From: Diploptera punctata
Lineage: Eukaryota; Arthropoda; Insecta; Blattodea; Blaberidae
Reading direction: 5' to 3'
Assembly: GCA_030220185.1 (NCBI GenBank)
Contig: JASPKZ010007250.1
Span: forward strand, 3,855,501 to 3,919,500
DNA: 64,000 bases
Shown here: piece after piece, positions 9,749-19,689 of the stretch
Layout: each line of letters opens with the position of its first letter
How positions within the stretch are numbered: the stretch's first letter is position 1
Notes under the pieces: generated by a model
The model's input: only the letters and a program-made list of their open reading frames with translations
What the model was told of the DNA's origin: nothing
Databases searched by the model: none
Translations under genes and position numbers: made by a program

Positions 9749-10450
9749 TAATCTTCAAAACCCTATTTTGAAAACCCTATTTGGCCACAAAGGCATGTTA
9801 GGGTTGTAGCTTACTATAACAATTTTATGCTATATATTGTAAAACAGAAATATCTTATGGTTTTGAATGAGCTTTATGAATTACATAAATCGTCTTTAAG
9901 TGTCTTAGAAAATACAACATATTGTTATGAATGTGTATTATGAATTTCACAAATTTTTGATAATAATTTTGGTTCTTAAAAATCATTTAATAACAAACTA
10001 ACTTATTCACCCCTCTGATATTATTCTTTTTACAATTAATAAATTAAATTATTTATGAAAATAATATCAAGATTAACAAATATTTTCATTTGCTTGTTTT
10101 ACACATTGTACAATCGTAAAATTAATTTTCTACATCTCATTATTTTTCTTTGCTTTTTTATATACATTAGAAGGGACACTCTACCAAACAATTTAATTTA
10201 TTATTGCATGCATATATTTTGTTATTAGCTTTAGTCTTAATATTAACCATCATTAACATGGTTGTATTATAGATCGTAACATAATAGATATATTATTGAT
10301 CAAATCTTCATTTAGTATTTAATATTAGAGTTAGTTGTGATTGTTATATTATCATGAAATATATGTTTTTCCTCGTAAGTGGAAGAGAAAGAACACATGG
10401 CCTTAAATCCACCAGGCAAATAAATAAATAAATAAATAAATAAATAAAAT
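9260..10450 (+). mobile_element. LINE-K2 (CR1/Jockey-like) 3' part with nested insertion
   Basis: A degenerate RT C-terminus parallels 59636-60545: a VHNSCARFICGIRKF-like motif, LRLRDRRTVHSLSL, then TWNSLPRYVRDCQT. Coding ends near 9700. Segment 9698-9985, which starts with (ATT)n, is absent from the other copy and is read as a nested insertion. The 3' UTR resumes at 'aataacaaactaac' and ends with 'gtggaagagaaag', 'catggccttaaatccaccag' and a (TAAA)n tail (10417-10450). Confidence 0.75.
9698..9985 (-). mobile_element. Nested insertion in LINE-K2, tail (AAT)n
   Basis: The sister copy at ~60.12 kb reads straight from 'aattatttaataacaaact'. Here the same sequence is split by ~285 bp that begin with ~16 ATT units and contain 'accctatttggcc', 'aggcatgttagggttgtag'. 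A candidate short TSD (ATTTAAT) flanks it. The microsatellite at the left suggests a minus-strand retroelement. Part resembles 28861-28900 ('gagccctattttacaaatg'). Confidence 0.5.
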
Positions 10451-11280
10451 ATTGTAGACAACAATTTACAAAATTACGTTTAGTAACTCGGTGCTCTTAG
10501 AACACCCCTTTCGATCTCAACGGGGAAAAAAGACACCCCAAATGTAAAAATATAATGTAGGCCTATATATCATATTGGTCCTAAAACACTAGTTATATTA
10601 ATATAATGTAAAGATTTAATTCTTAATCCAACATCCAACTTAGATAATTCATAACTAGTCCAGCAGTCCATTTGAGCATCTCGATTCTAAAGTCTGTTTT
10701 TGTAACAAGTCGTCTAAATGCCCATGTCGTCTCTTTATGGTTACCTGAATGTCATTTCAGTTGACTCTTCAACTGAGCCATAAAGTAGCAAAGCTATTAG
10801 AGTTTTATGTCGATAAAATTAAATCGAACAGATGATGATGTCCAGTTGGTGACACCTTCCGCTCTTGATGGTAATAACGGGCGCAAGATGGAGTGTGATA
10901 GGATTCTTGGGGTGGCACGACACATGCAGTCATTAGCATACGATCTACAAGCACGTGACCCTAGTGACATCTGGCGGAACAGGCCTGTAGCAGAGTGTTA
11001 ACGAGCCTGCAACTTGACACGTCCCCAACTACACGACAAATCAATACCCAGATGACGACACACCACAGTCCAAATTTGAGCACTGCACTGCACACTAAAA
11101 TGCGTTCTAACGACAGCCGTCCAATAATATGCTAGCCGTACTGACAACATTCCTAATTTTACAATCTCTACATTGCGTGCATCCTTCAAAAGACATAAAA
11201 ATTGTATAATACAATCTTCTGAAGGGAAACCAATTTTTTTTACCTTCAAGGTTTAGGCGATTCACGTGTTTCGAACTCAC
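10451..11280. other. Unassigned stretch
   Basis: An 11-kb-region open frame of ~64 codons (10807-11001, plus) has no recognisable motif. No repeat copy was recognised in this window. Confidence 0.35.
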
Positions 11281-12072
11281 GATGATTCCTTCCATCTCTT
11301 CCTAGGTCTTCCTACATCTCTTAATCCATTTGGTTTATAATGATATGCTATCTTGAACAATCTTGTTTTTTCCATTCTCTAAACAGGCTGTTCCCAGCCG
11401 ACGCGGTGTTGTTGAATTCTATCATTTATAAAAAAAAGTTGAATTTATATACATTATTTTAATGTTTACACATCTTTCTGTGCCTAAAGTTTTATTTTTC
11501 TTTTCCACTCGTCTCTCTCCATCCAACCCATGTCCTCCAGTCCTCTTGCTCTCATTCCAGTTCATATTTCCTGCATCTACGAGTTTCGAGGTCTTCCTCT
11601 CCTCCATCTTCCAGGTGGACACCATTCCAATGTTTTCCTGGGTAATCTTTCTTCTTGCATTCGTCGTACGTGCCCATGATGATTCCTTCCATCTCTTCCT
11701 AGGTCTTCCTACATCTCTTAATCCATTTGGCTTATAATGATATGCTATCTTGAACAATCTTGTTTTTTCCATTCTCTAAACAGGCTGATCCCAGCCGATG
11801 CGGTGTTGTCGAATTCTATCATTTATTGAATTTTTTAATTTATATACATTATTTTAATGTTTACACATCTTTCTGTGCCTAAAGTTTTATTTTTCTTCTC
11901 CACTCGTCTCTCTCCATCCAACCCATGTCCTCCAGTCTTCTTGCTCTCATTCCAGTTTTTATTTCCTGCTCCACGAGTTTCGAGGTCTTCCTCTCCTCCT
12001 TCTTCCAGGTGGACACCATTCCAATGTTTTCCTGGGTAATCTTTCTTCTTGCATTCGTCGTACGTGCCCATA
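11281..12072. repeat. Tandem duplication, 397-bp unit x2, in LINE-G
   Basis: 'gatgattccttccatctctt' starts both units (11281 and 11678), and both run to 'ttcgtcgtacgtgccca'. The second is 395 bp. They differ mainly at the A-rich/T-rich step near 11430 versus 11825, so the duplication is recent compared with the age of the LINE. Confidence 0.9.
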
Positions 12073-12580
12073 CGAATTTAATTGCTTATACCGTGTATAA
12101 TCTATTACTGAATAACCAATATTCATTTTTTCTCTTATGACAGTATTTCTTATTTTGTCTAATTTTGAACATCTTGCTGCTATAATTTATTGAATATATT
12201 TCTAATTCTCTTCTTATTTCTTCATTTCTTATGTGGTCCAATCTTGTGAATCCTTTGGTCCTTCTTAGAAAGGTAATTTCTGCACTTTGTATTCTATTCG
12301 AACTCCTCTTATTTGTTACCCAGGACTCACTAGTATATAAAAATACTTTATTTTAGATGGCCTTTTCATTTCTTAGTAGTTTTTTAATCTTATTACTTTT
12401 GCGTCTTCTAAATGCACAAGTCTATAACGTCCTGCATCCCTAGGTATCATATATAATACCTTTGGCCTTCTATGCCTGACGCGCCATGGAGTTTGTTTGT
12501 TTATCGTTGAAACTATAGTGGTTTCATGTCTAGAACATATTATTGCTCTAATGGGGTCACTCTTGCCATTTGACACCGCA
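11281..12580 (-). mobile_element. LINE-G RT C-terminal fragment, broken
   Basis: Read on the minus strand, the 5' part (12580-12100) holds RT thumb remnants: a GSESWVTNK-like motif, IQSAEITFLRRTKGF and RLDHIRNEEIRREL. Further down, YKPNGLRDVGRPRKRW and GRPR-like tails occur twice because the 3' part is tandemly duplicated. Stops and frame changes throughout mark it as dead. Confidence 0.7.
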
Positions 12581-12944
12581 TACTGAGTGACAGAGATGGA
12601 AATATAATAATCTCAAAGTTTCATTGAAGGATGTTTCAATGATACCTCCGCTATCCCTCTGGTAATTGAGTTGACCCCTTACTCTATTAAATATGTGGGT
12701 GAAAATTATATGTTCCATAATGATATTTTTTCCATAAATCGAGCACCCACCTTCTTGGCAAAGTTGAGGTGAAATTATTTAACTAAATTATTTATTTAAA
12801 AATTAATTAACTAATAAATGAATATCACGCAAAAGTACACGTTTACTAGAAAGAATTGCTCCATAAGAGCAATACTACTTTTTTAGAAGTGAAAACCCCT
12901 ATAGGGAGGATGGAAAATAATTAGATGTTTTTATATAGGGTGAA
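12581..12944. other. Unassigned stretch
   Basis: No motif or in-window copy recognised. Confidence 0.35.
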
Positions 12945-13130
12945 AACGGTCCCCGAAATCATATGGCCATAATCCTCATCATCATTATCATCATCCTTCA
13001 CCGGTGTGGAAAGCAACGGGAAGCTACCACACCTACAATTCCCTAGTAAAGCTGCAAGCATAGCATGAAAATGGTATGATTGCAGTGAAGGACCTGACTT
13101 CGGGCAGAATTTCCTATGGATGGATGGATA
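12945..13130 (+). mobile_element. SINE-1, 5'-truncated
   Basis: Body and 3' end only: 'acggtccccgaaatcatatg', a (CAT)-rich stretch, 'ttcaccggtgtggaaagcaa', 'cctagtaaagctgcaagcat', ending 'atggatggatggatata'. The tRNA head is missing. Confidence 0.8.
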
Positions 13131-13569
13131 TAGAGTGATTCACAATAAGTATTACAGACTTATAGGGGTTGTAGAGGGACTTTGTAGATACAGTTTTAAT
13201 AAGGAACCCATGTCCGGAAACGTACCATTTTGAAGATCGCAACACAATGGGCTGATATCGCGTGTCTTGTGTTTCAGAATAAGTATTACAAACTTTCAGA
13301 GGTTGTATTACAAGTGTGGTTTCATGTGGCGACTCCGTTATTCGTTGCGCAAAGTGTAAATTACCTGCGACGCGTGTTTTCATTCACACGCCCCACAAGA
13401 CTTGTTGTGTGCCCAATAATTTTTGCAGCCGCCAGAATTCGTGTAAGATCTTTCTCCGACTCGACAGGTGAAGAACAACTCCTAAAAGTCTGTAATACGT
13501 ATTCTGAAACACAAGACACACGATATCAGCCCATGGTGTTTCGATCTTCAATCTTATTTTACATCAAAT

Positions 13570-13806
13570 GTACAAGAGACTTATCGATAGGATAACAAAG
13601 AGAGATTTACAGTAGTATGGGCATGTACAACGGATGTTGGAAGACCAGTGGCCTAAACGGTATTAGATTGGATGGTATCAGGCAAGAGGAAGAGAGGGAG
13701 AAGAGAAGAACATGGTATGATGCCATGGACAATGGGAAGATAGAAAGCAGGAATTAAGGGCGATCTGATGTAAAGTGGAAAGCCTGTATTAAGTAAGTAT
13801 TTTAAA
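13570..13806 (+). mobile_element. LINE RT C-terminal fragment
   Basis: Translates with frame slips to RLIDRITKRDL, YGHVQRMLEDQWPK and GREGEKRTWYDAMDNG, the 'GHV.RM...W...GRP..W' tail of a non-LTR RT. It ends in a short (TAAG) run before SINE-2. It lies inside the 13131-14324 element. Confidence 0.6.
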
Positions 13807-13812
13807 AAAAAT

Positions 13813-14212
13813 TCAGCCGCGGTGGACTAGTGGTTATGCTCCTTGCCTCTGGTCCCGAGGGTCGCGGGTTCAAACCCGGCCGGGGTCGATGGATTTTTTA
13901 GGATGGAAAAATCCAAGGAGCAAGTCCTCCGGGAGGGACTTTAAGCCATGGGTCCCGAGTCAGAAGATTTTCAGGCTCGTAAAAGATCCTTAAGCCTGAA
14001 TGAAAATACCTCTAAGCAAAATTTACCGAATTTTCCCGTCCTACTTGGTTTCCTAGATGTCAGTATGAAACGAAACGCTGATCACGGACCACTCAAATGA
14101 CATCTATATGAAGACAAGTGTAACTAAATTAGTATGGTTCAAATTCTTCTCTGTAGGGGGAGAGCGCCTAAATCTCTGGTAAGGGAAATATGGGCTTACA
14201 AGATAGAAGAAG
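13813..14212 (+). mobile_element. SINE-2, full-length, tRNA-derived
   Basis: The head has A box TGGACTAGTGG and B box GGTTCAAACCC and strongly resembles a tRNA gene ('gccgcggtggactagtggtt', 'cgcgggttcaaacccggccg'). The body includes 'tcccgagtcagaagattttc', 'ccgaattttcccgtcctact' and ends near 'gaaatatgggcttacaag'. Other copies: 30009-30335 and 47767-48035. Confidence 0.8.
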
Positions 14213-14337
14213 ATTTTACATCAAAATGGTACGTTTCCGGACACGGGTTCATTATCAAAACTTTATCTAATAAGTCTCTTCTACAACCCCTGGGAGTCTG
14301 TAATACTTATTGTGAATCACTCTGTATAGTCGCACAG

Positions 14338-14920
14338 GTCATTAATCGATCGTGGGTTTAAATCATAGGGAAGATGGTGAAAAATCCTTCTTAGGTTGTT
14401 TATGATACGTGTAACACACGAAATGAACTATTTACAAGGGAGCAGCTGTAATTTGATTAACCGTGATGTCACGTGTGGTAGATTGTAAGGTTTAAATTAC
14501 AGCCCCACACCCCTAGTTCTGGTTTATGTGTTCCATTATATTTGTTTCAGGTATCAGTCTCCACGACCATAAAGCTACGTAATATCAACGATTTCAAAGC
14601 ACGTCTATATTAGTTCCATTATATGTGGAATCCAACTAATGTGGGCTTGCTTACTCTCATTATAAGCTGACAGTTGTGGGAAACCAACCAAAAACTGTTC
14701 ACAAACTAAAGAAAAGTTTTCTTATTTGTAAACACACTATTCAGTAACATGCATTTAGTGATACCGGATTACACTTGGACCAACCTACTTGTAACGTCTC
14801 TATAAATAAATTTATTTTTTGTTAATTTACTAGCTAATACCCAACGTGCGGTGCTATGCCTAAAAACGATAACGTGTTTTTGCGTTTGGTTGACTTTCCT
14901 TGATAAAGATAGAAAATGTT
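14338..14920. other. Unassigned stretch
   Basis: A weak B-box-like 'gggtttaaatc' near 14353 is not backed by an A box. Nothing else recognised. Confidence 0.35.
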
Positions 14921-15825
14921 CTTACTTACTCACTGGCACTATCGAACCCGTAGGTTCATGGCCGCGCGGACATAAGCTCTCCATACATCCCTATCCTGAG
15001 CTAATGCTTTCCAATCATTCCCTGTATAATCTACTTCCCTCAAATCATAGTTAATGTTGTTCTCCCACCTCTTTCTTGGTCTACCAACTGGGAGTTTTCC
15101 CTCTGGCTTTCCTACAAGAAGCTTCCATGCAAGTCTTTCATTCCCCATACGCGCAACATGTCCTGCCCATCGCAGTCTACGAGACTTAACTGTTCTTATT
15201 ATATCTGGCTTCCTATAAAGACCATGTAGTACATTGTTATGTAGTCTTCTCCATTCACCTGTCTGTTCATCTCTCTTTGGTCCAAAAATTGTCCTAAGAA
15301 CTTTATTCTCAAATACTCGTAATCTCATTTCCTCCCTTAAAGTAAGAGTTCATGTTTCGCACCCATATAATATAACTGGTAGAATAATAGTATTATATAT
15401 TTTCAGTTTAACGTTTTTTGAAAGGAGATGGGACATCAAAAGTCTCTGCAATGCATAATAGCATGCATTTCCAGAATTGAGCCTATGTTTAATTTCTTTG
15501 TGCATCTCATTCCTATTTGTGATTATTGTTCCTAGGTATTTGAATTCAGCCACTTCCTCAAAATTTCCCTCATTTGTCATTAGCTGTCCATTTCCATTAT
15601 ATACTGAATTTCTACATGTGACCATATATTTAGTTTTACTGATATTTACTTCCAGTCCCAATTTCTTTGTGTTACTCAATAGTGTGTTCGTGTTGGCCTT
15701 TAGTATCTCCTCGCTATCGCCCAGTAGTACTACATCATCAGCATAAACTAAAAGCTTATTAATACCAAGAAAATGTTCTCCGCTAGAATAATTTAAAATT
15801 TTCATTTCAAGTGAATCCACTTATC
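14921..15825 (-). mobile_element. LINE-A RT domain and C-terminus
   Basis: The best-preserved LINE-A RT segment. On the minus strand 15820-15350 is open with KLLVYADDVVLLGDSEE (the YADD catalytic box), SKTKYMV, EFKYLGTIIT, then LPVILYGCET. One frameshift leads to 15328-14939, open with RVFENKVLRTIFGPKRDE, RRLRWAGHVARMGNE, GRPRKRWENN, LREVDYTGNDW and AAMNLRVR-stop. The 3' end is 'gatagtgccagtgagtaagt'. Upstream palm and endonuclease are missing (5' truncation). Confidence 0.9.
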
Positions 15826-15930
15826 CTAATAGTCTGTTAGTTAACGAAATCTACCTTACCTTTTTAATGCATTGTTATGTGCCGATTTTGGCTCCGAAAA
15901 ACCAATAACTGCCACTAGAGCGTATATGTA

Positions 15931-15934
<4 letters not shown>

Positions 15935-15986
<52 letters not shown>
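15935..15986. repeat. (TA)n microsatellite
   Basis: About 26 TA units, uninterrupted. Confidence 0.95.
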
Positions 15987-15990
<4 letters not shown>

Positions 15991-16130
15991 TAACATATAA
16001 AAATACAAGCGTTACTGCTATAAAATAAATAATCCCTTTACATATGCTTACTTGTTATAGTGGCCACAAGAGGGCAGTTGGAATGATATCCCGCTACCTC
16101 TCGTGTAATTTGAGAATACTATATACACAA

Positions 16131-16480
16131 GGTCCACCTCTGTGGTCTCGAGGTAGCATGCTGCCTTGTCACGCAACGGGCCCGGGTTCGATCCCCGGTC
16201 GGTGCAGTTTTTCTGTGTGAGGTTTTTATCGGGGTTTTTCCTCACCTGTAAGACAAATGTCAGGAAAACTTTAAGGCCCAAACGGTCCCCGAAATCATAT
16301 GGCCATCCTCCTTATCATTATCATCCATACCATTATCATCATCATCCTTCACCGGTGTGGAAAGCAACGGGAAGCTACCACACCTACACAATTCCCTAGT
16401 AAAGCTGCAAGCATAGCATGAAAATGCTATGATTGCAGTGAAGGACCTGCCTTCGGGCAGAATTACTATGGATGGATATA
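16131..16480 (+). mobile_element. SINE-1, full-length, tRNA-derived
   Basis: The head 'gtccacctctgtggtctcga' has an A-box-like TGGTCTCGAGGTAGC and a consensus B box GGTTCGATCCC (16185-16195), the two internal RNA polymerase III promoter elements. The body carries 'tcggggtttttcctcacctg', a CAT-rich linker, 'caccggtgtggaaagcaacg', 'cttcgggcagaattactatg' and ends 'gatggatatata'. This is the reference copy for the other SINE-1 insertions. Confidence 0.88.
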
Positions 16481-16711
16481 TATAAATATTAGATTTATAT
16501 AAATTAAATATATATAATTAAATTATTTATATTATATGTATCTTCAATACTAAGCTCTTTCTTTTAAGCTACTTAAATTAATACAGTAATATAATTATAA
16601 TCACAATGAACCACATAACGAAAAACAGGAAAAACGTTTTTAAATTATTATATTGTCACCATTGATTTATTTTTCGGATATATACAAGAAAAATAAATGT
16701 TTGTGTTAGGA

Positions 16712-16787
16712 TTCCTGAATGGCCGAGATGGTTAGGGAGCTAAACGTACAGATTTTAGAAACTCGGGTTCAAATCCCGACTCAGGCA
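16712..16787 (+). pseudogene. tRNA-like sequence (pseudo-tRNA or SINE head)
   Basis: 76 nt. A T arm with 5-bp stem (TCGGG/CCCGA) and 7-nt loop TTCAAAT, B box GGTTCAAATCC, A-box-like TGGCCGAGATGG, and an acceptor TTCCTGA/TCAGGCA with six of seven pairs. The D stem is weak, and the anticodon stem has one mismatch around a GTACAGA loop whose would-be anticodon is ACA. I read it as a decayed tRNA or isolated SINE head, not a working gene. An (AT)n tract follows at 16807-16833. Confidence 0.5.
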
Positions 16788-16806
16788 TTTATTTTCCTTT
16801 TCACGT

Positions 16807-16833
16807 TATATATATATATATATATATATATAT
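16807..16833. repeat. (TA)n microsatellite
   Basis: About 13 TA units following the tRNA-like sequence. Confidence 0.9.
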
Positions 16834-16839
16834 TCATTT

Positions 16840-17950
16840 TTTGTCGTGTTAATTTTTAGTGACTCCTAAGCAGGATCGATGAAGATTTGTAAAAGATTTA
16901 GAAAGATTGTTTCATGAGAACAACCTCAATAGTTTCGTTCTTCAGATTCGTTAAATATTTCTGATTAGCAATAAAAAATATAGCCTATATTAATTTTTAC
17001 ACATAAAGACCGTAAGAGGTGACATGAACTTGTTGTTAAAGCGTCTATAAATATTATAAACACAAAATACACTGAAGTAGGAAGTTCAAGATGACGTTAA
17101 GTAAAGAAATCGATAACAACTCATAAGAGCCATCGAAACGAATCAGATTCTGGGAAATAGTTGCAACTCTCCAATTTGTAGATTCAATTTTTTGAATAAA
17201 GTAACGCCACGAAGTTTGGAGATGGGATTTGAGAAAGAGAAATCTGGAGCACACGTTGCCGCGGAGCGAAACATCTGGTGTTCCTTTACGCAACAAGATA
17301 GAAAGTTGTAGCAGAGATTGAAGTGTGTTTTGTGTCCAATAATGTCTCATAAATCCATCCAATTCCTTTTGGATGAACAACGCCTCTGAGTGGAAACATT
17401 CGAACATCGCCAACTGGATGTCGCCATGACAACGGCTATCTTTCTCTCTCTTCTTCACATTCCCATCGCGATTTTCCAGTACGGAAAATGGAGAGTAACA
17501 GTAAGAAGAATTCCATCTTAAGAGAAGAAGGAAAGATAAAAAGTGGAACAGAAAGTTGAAGCGTCAGTATTTGCAAATGTGACACAAACTTCTGATTCGA
17601 CTGTAAACTCGTTATGAGAGGATAAAAAAACAGGAAGTACAGAGTACAGACCTTTTCTTGATTCGAATTTATATTTTTATTAAGCTTATTTCAAAATCTG
17701 AAATATTGAGAAACATATAAAAATAAGAAGCTTCACTTTATTTTATGATTGTTACTGACAAACTCTCAGATAAACTACAGCGTGTCCATAATATACATTT
17801 AATTACATTTTTTCTCATTAGCAGGCCTATACTAATTAAGCCTATAGCGGGCAATAGACATTTGATTAAAAATAATTTCTTAACATAATTTCTTCATTGT
17901 TCGTTAAATTATTGATTTTTCCCACATTTTTAATTGTCGTTGTTATTCCT
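16840..17950. other. Unassigned stretch with one 134-codon open frame
   Basis: The minus-strand frame 17458-17054 is the longest open frame in the window that I cannot tie to a repeat (starts MKKREKDSRCHGD, includes EALFIQKELDGFMRHYW). It has no recognised domain, no signal peptide and no copy in this window. It could be chance, an old exon, or an unrecognised element. Confidence 0.3.
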
Positions 17951-17953
17951 CTA

Positions 17954-17956
<3 letters not shown>

Positions 17957-18031
<75 letters not shown>

Positions 18032-18049
18032 TATTATTATTATTATTAT
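17957..18049. repeat. (AAT)n/(ATT)n head-to-head microsatellite
   Basis: About 24 AAT units pass directly into ~7 ATT units, so the tract is partly self-complementary. Confidence 0.95.
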
Positions 18050-18124
18050 CATCAGCAATACAATCATCAGACAACAAATGAAAGTCTTAAATTCAATATT
18101 AGATTTTGTGAGATACAGACAGCT

Positions 18125-18367
18125 AAAATGACACTGTAATACACGAGAATGCCAGAGACAAGATTACACAAACAACTTTTGGGATGGATTCCACCTGGGA
18201 AAGGAAAGAGAGGTCGGCCTAGATTTAAATGGATGGACGATGTAAGGAAAGGTATGAGGGAGATGGATCTGGAAGAACTGGAGTGGGAAAATAGAGAAGA
18301 ATGGAGAAAGAAGATAAAAATTCAAAACGCTTTGGGCACAGGAAGATGTTTTACTACATTGTAAATA

Positions 18368-18426
<59 letters not shown>
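18125..18426 (+). mobile_element. LINE 3' end with (ATT)n tail
   Basis: An open segment with RLHKQLLGWIPPGKGKRGRP, KWMDDVRKGMREMDL and ENREEWRKK, then a stop at 18362-18364: the 'GRP..W.DD...M......WR' tail of a non-LTR RT. ~19 ATT units (18368-18426) follow as its tail. The upstream RT is missing. Confidence 0.75.
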
Positions 18427-18430
<4 letters not shown>

Positions 18431-18529
18431 TTCATGCTTAAAGAGAACAATATTTTTGCTAGAAATTAGGACTAGTATATTTGTTTACTTTTTTATGGAG
18501 TAGGAATATAATCAAGAAGACTAAACTAT

Positions 18530-18985
18530 TAATATATAACACAATTGTGAAGATTATTTTATTATATAGTGCGAAACATGGACGCTGAAGTAAGAACACG
18601 GAAATAAATTATTAGTCACAGAAATGACCTTTTTAAGAAGATCGGCAAGAATATCAAAATTAGACAAAATAAAAAATAATACAATAAGATAAATTACGAA
18701 TATAGAAAAGTATATTGTACAAGAGATTGAAAAAATCCGACTAAGATTGTAAGGGCATATAATGAGAAGAAGGAACACAGAAATGGGTACTTCCTGGAAT
18801 AGGGAAACGTGGTAGACCAAAACCAACATGGATAAAGGGAATTCAAGACAACATGAAGAAGATAAATATGACAGAAGCAGACACCCAAGACCACGAAATG
18901 TGGGAGAAATAAATTGTATATTTTGATTGAGGAGACCTACGTATATAATAGAATCAATCCTGAAATAAGTAAATAAATTATTTGT
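18530..18985 (+). mobile_element. LINE-C RT C-terminal fragment
   Basis: Contains 'attatatagtgcgaaacatg' (YSAKHG, from an LYGAETW-type motif), 'gggaaacgtggtagaccaaa' (GKRGRPKPTW), 'atggataaagggaattcaag' and 'aaatatgacagaagcagaca'. A more complete 3' copy is at 40740-41055, where it ends in (AAT)n. Multiple stops. Confidence 0.7.
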
Positions 18986-18989
18986 TTGC

Positions 18990-19365
18990 AGACATTTTAT
19001 CATAATGCGTATTATTAATATTATTATTTAATGTTAAGATCATTTTAAGAGGGAAATAGGCCTAAATATTAAATGTCGTTTGATATCACTTCTGTAATGT
19101 TTGTATTAGCCCTCATATAACTTCCAATTTTGATTATCAAATTTAATAAATGACGAATTCAGTTTTGTTTTTAATTTATAACGTCTGTTTTAATATCACG
19201 GATTTAGGATACCAGTATCACGGATTTAGGAGTCATTTCACATATTTGGAATCCTTGATTTCGAGACAGGAATGAGTATTTGGCGACAACTATTCATTGG
19301 TTTGGAGTGAATTCGATAAATAATCTCGTTCATGAATCAGACTATAATCATGTACTCATATTTTG
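18990..19365. other. Unassigned AT-rich stretch
   Basis: No motif recognised. Confidence 0.35.
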
Positions 19366-19367
19366 TA

Positions 19368-19685
19368 CCTTCTTCTTCTTCTTCACTTCCGGTTTAGGCA
19401 TGGATTGTCTTCACTAAAAGATCTAACACCATATCTTCCGAGGATGTCAGATATCTCTTCTAACTCTCAGAAAGAAATGTAAGATTTTTTTCCATTCTTT
19501 GTACATGTTCTTTCCACTCTTTCTTGTTATTAGATATATTTCCTTTATGGGGTAGAGCTGCAGTTCACAAATATCAACGATTCTTATCCGGTCCATTCTA
19601 GTACACCATGTTACTCTTCTTAAAAATTTCATCTCGGCTGCTTGGAATTTACTTTCTTGTTTGGTAGCGATAAACCAAGATTAGC
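19368..19685 (-). mobile_element. LINE-B-like C-terminal fragment
   Basis: On the minus strand: EMKFLRRVTWCTRMDRIRIV, then NNKKEWKEHVQRMEK, ending in (GAA)n (19371-19385 on the plus strand as TTC repeats). The order EMRFLRR, DRIRN, W.EHV.RM is the LINE-B thumb/tail. Confidence 0.65.
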
Positions 19686-19689
19686 TTAG

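Larger units (their letters stand above)
13131..14324. mobile_element. CAGGGTG-family mariner-like element with nested insertions
   Basis: Long TIRs: the left end (13131 on) and the inverted right end (to 14324) share 'GAGTGATTCACAATAAGTAT', 'TACAGACT', 'GGGGTTGTAGA' and 'CCGGAAACGTACCATTTTGA'. TA flanks both ends (13129-13130 and 14325-14326), the expected Tc1/mariner TSD. The interior repeats the ~190-bp subterminal unit and then holds a LINE tail and a complete SINE-2. No intact transposase remains. Confidence 0.75.

Noticed and set aside
10417..10450. (TAAA)n as an independent microsatellite
   Set aside because: It directly follows the LINE-K2 tail block and is the element's 3' tail.
11462..11737. 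Open frame with a signal-peptide-like start (and its repeat at 11857)
   Set aside because: Antisense of the LINE-G tail and duplicated with it.
16143..16201. Genuine tRNA genes at SINE heads (also 1075, 13820, 19740, 41470, 40100)
   Set aside because: A and B boxes are present, but acceptor stems do not pair properly, the heads continue into conserved SINE bodies, and several have TSDs.
17260..17285. Hammerhead-like 'gcgaaacatc' in the unassigned 17-kb region
   Set aside because: No CUGANGA box or pairable stem upstream.
18554..19003. 149-codon minus-strand open frame with hydrophobic stretches
   Set aside because: It is the antisense of the plus-strand LINE-C fragment; the hydrophobicity comes from reading A-rich coding sequence backwards.
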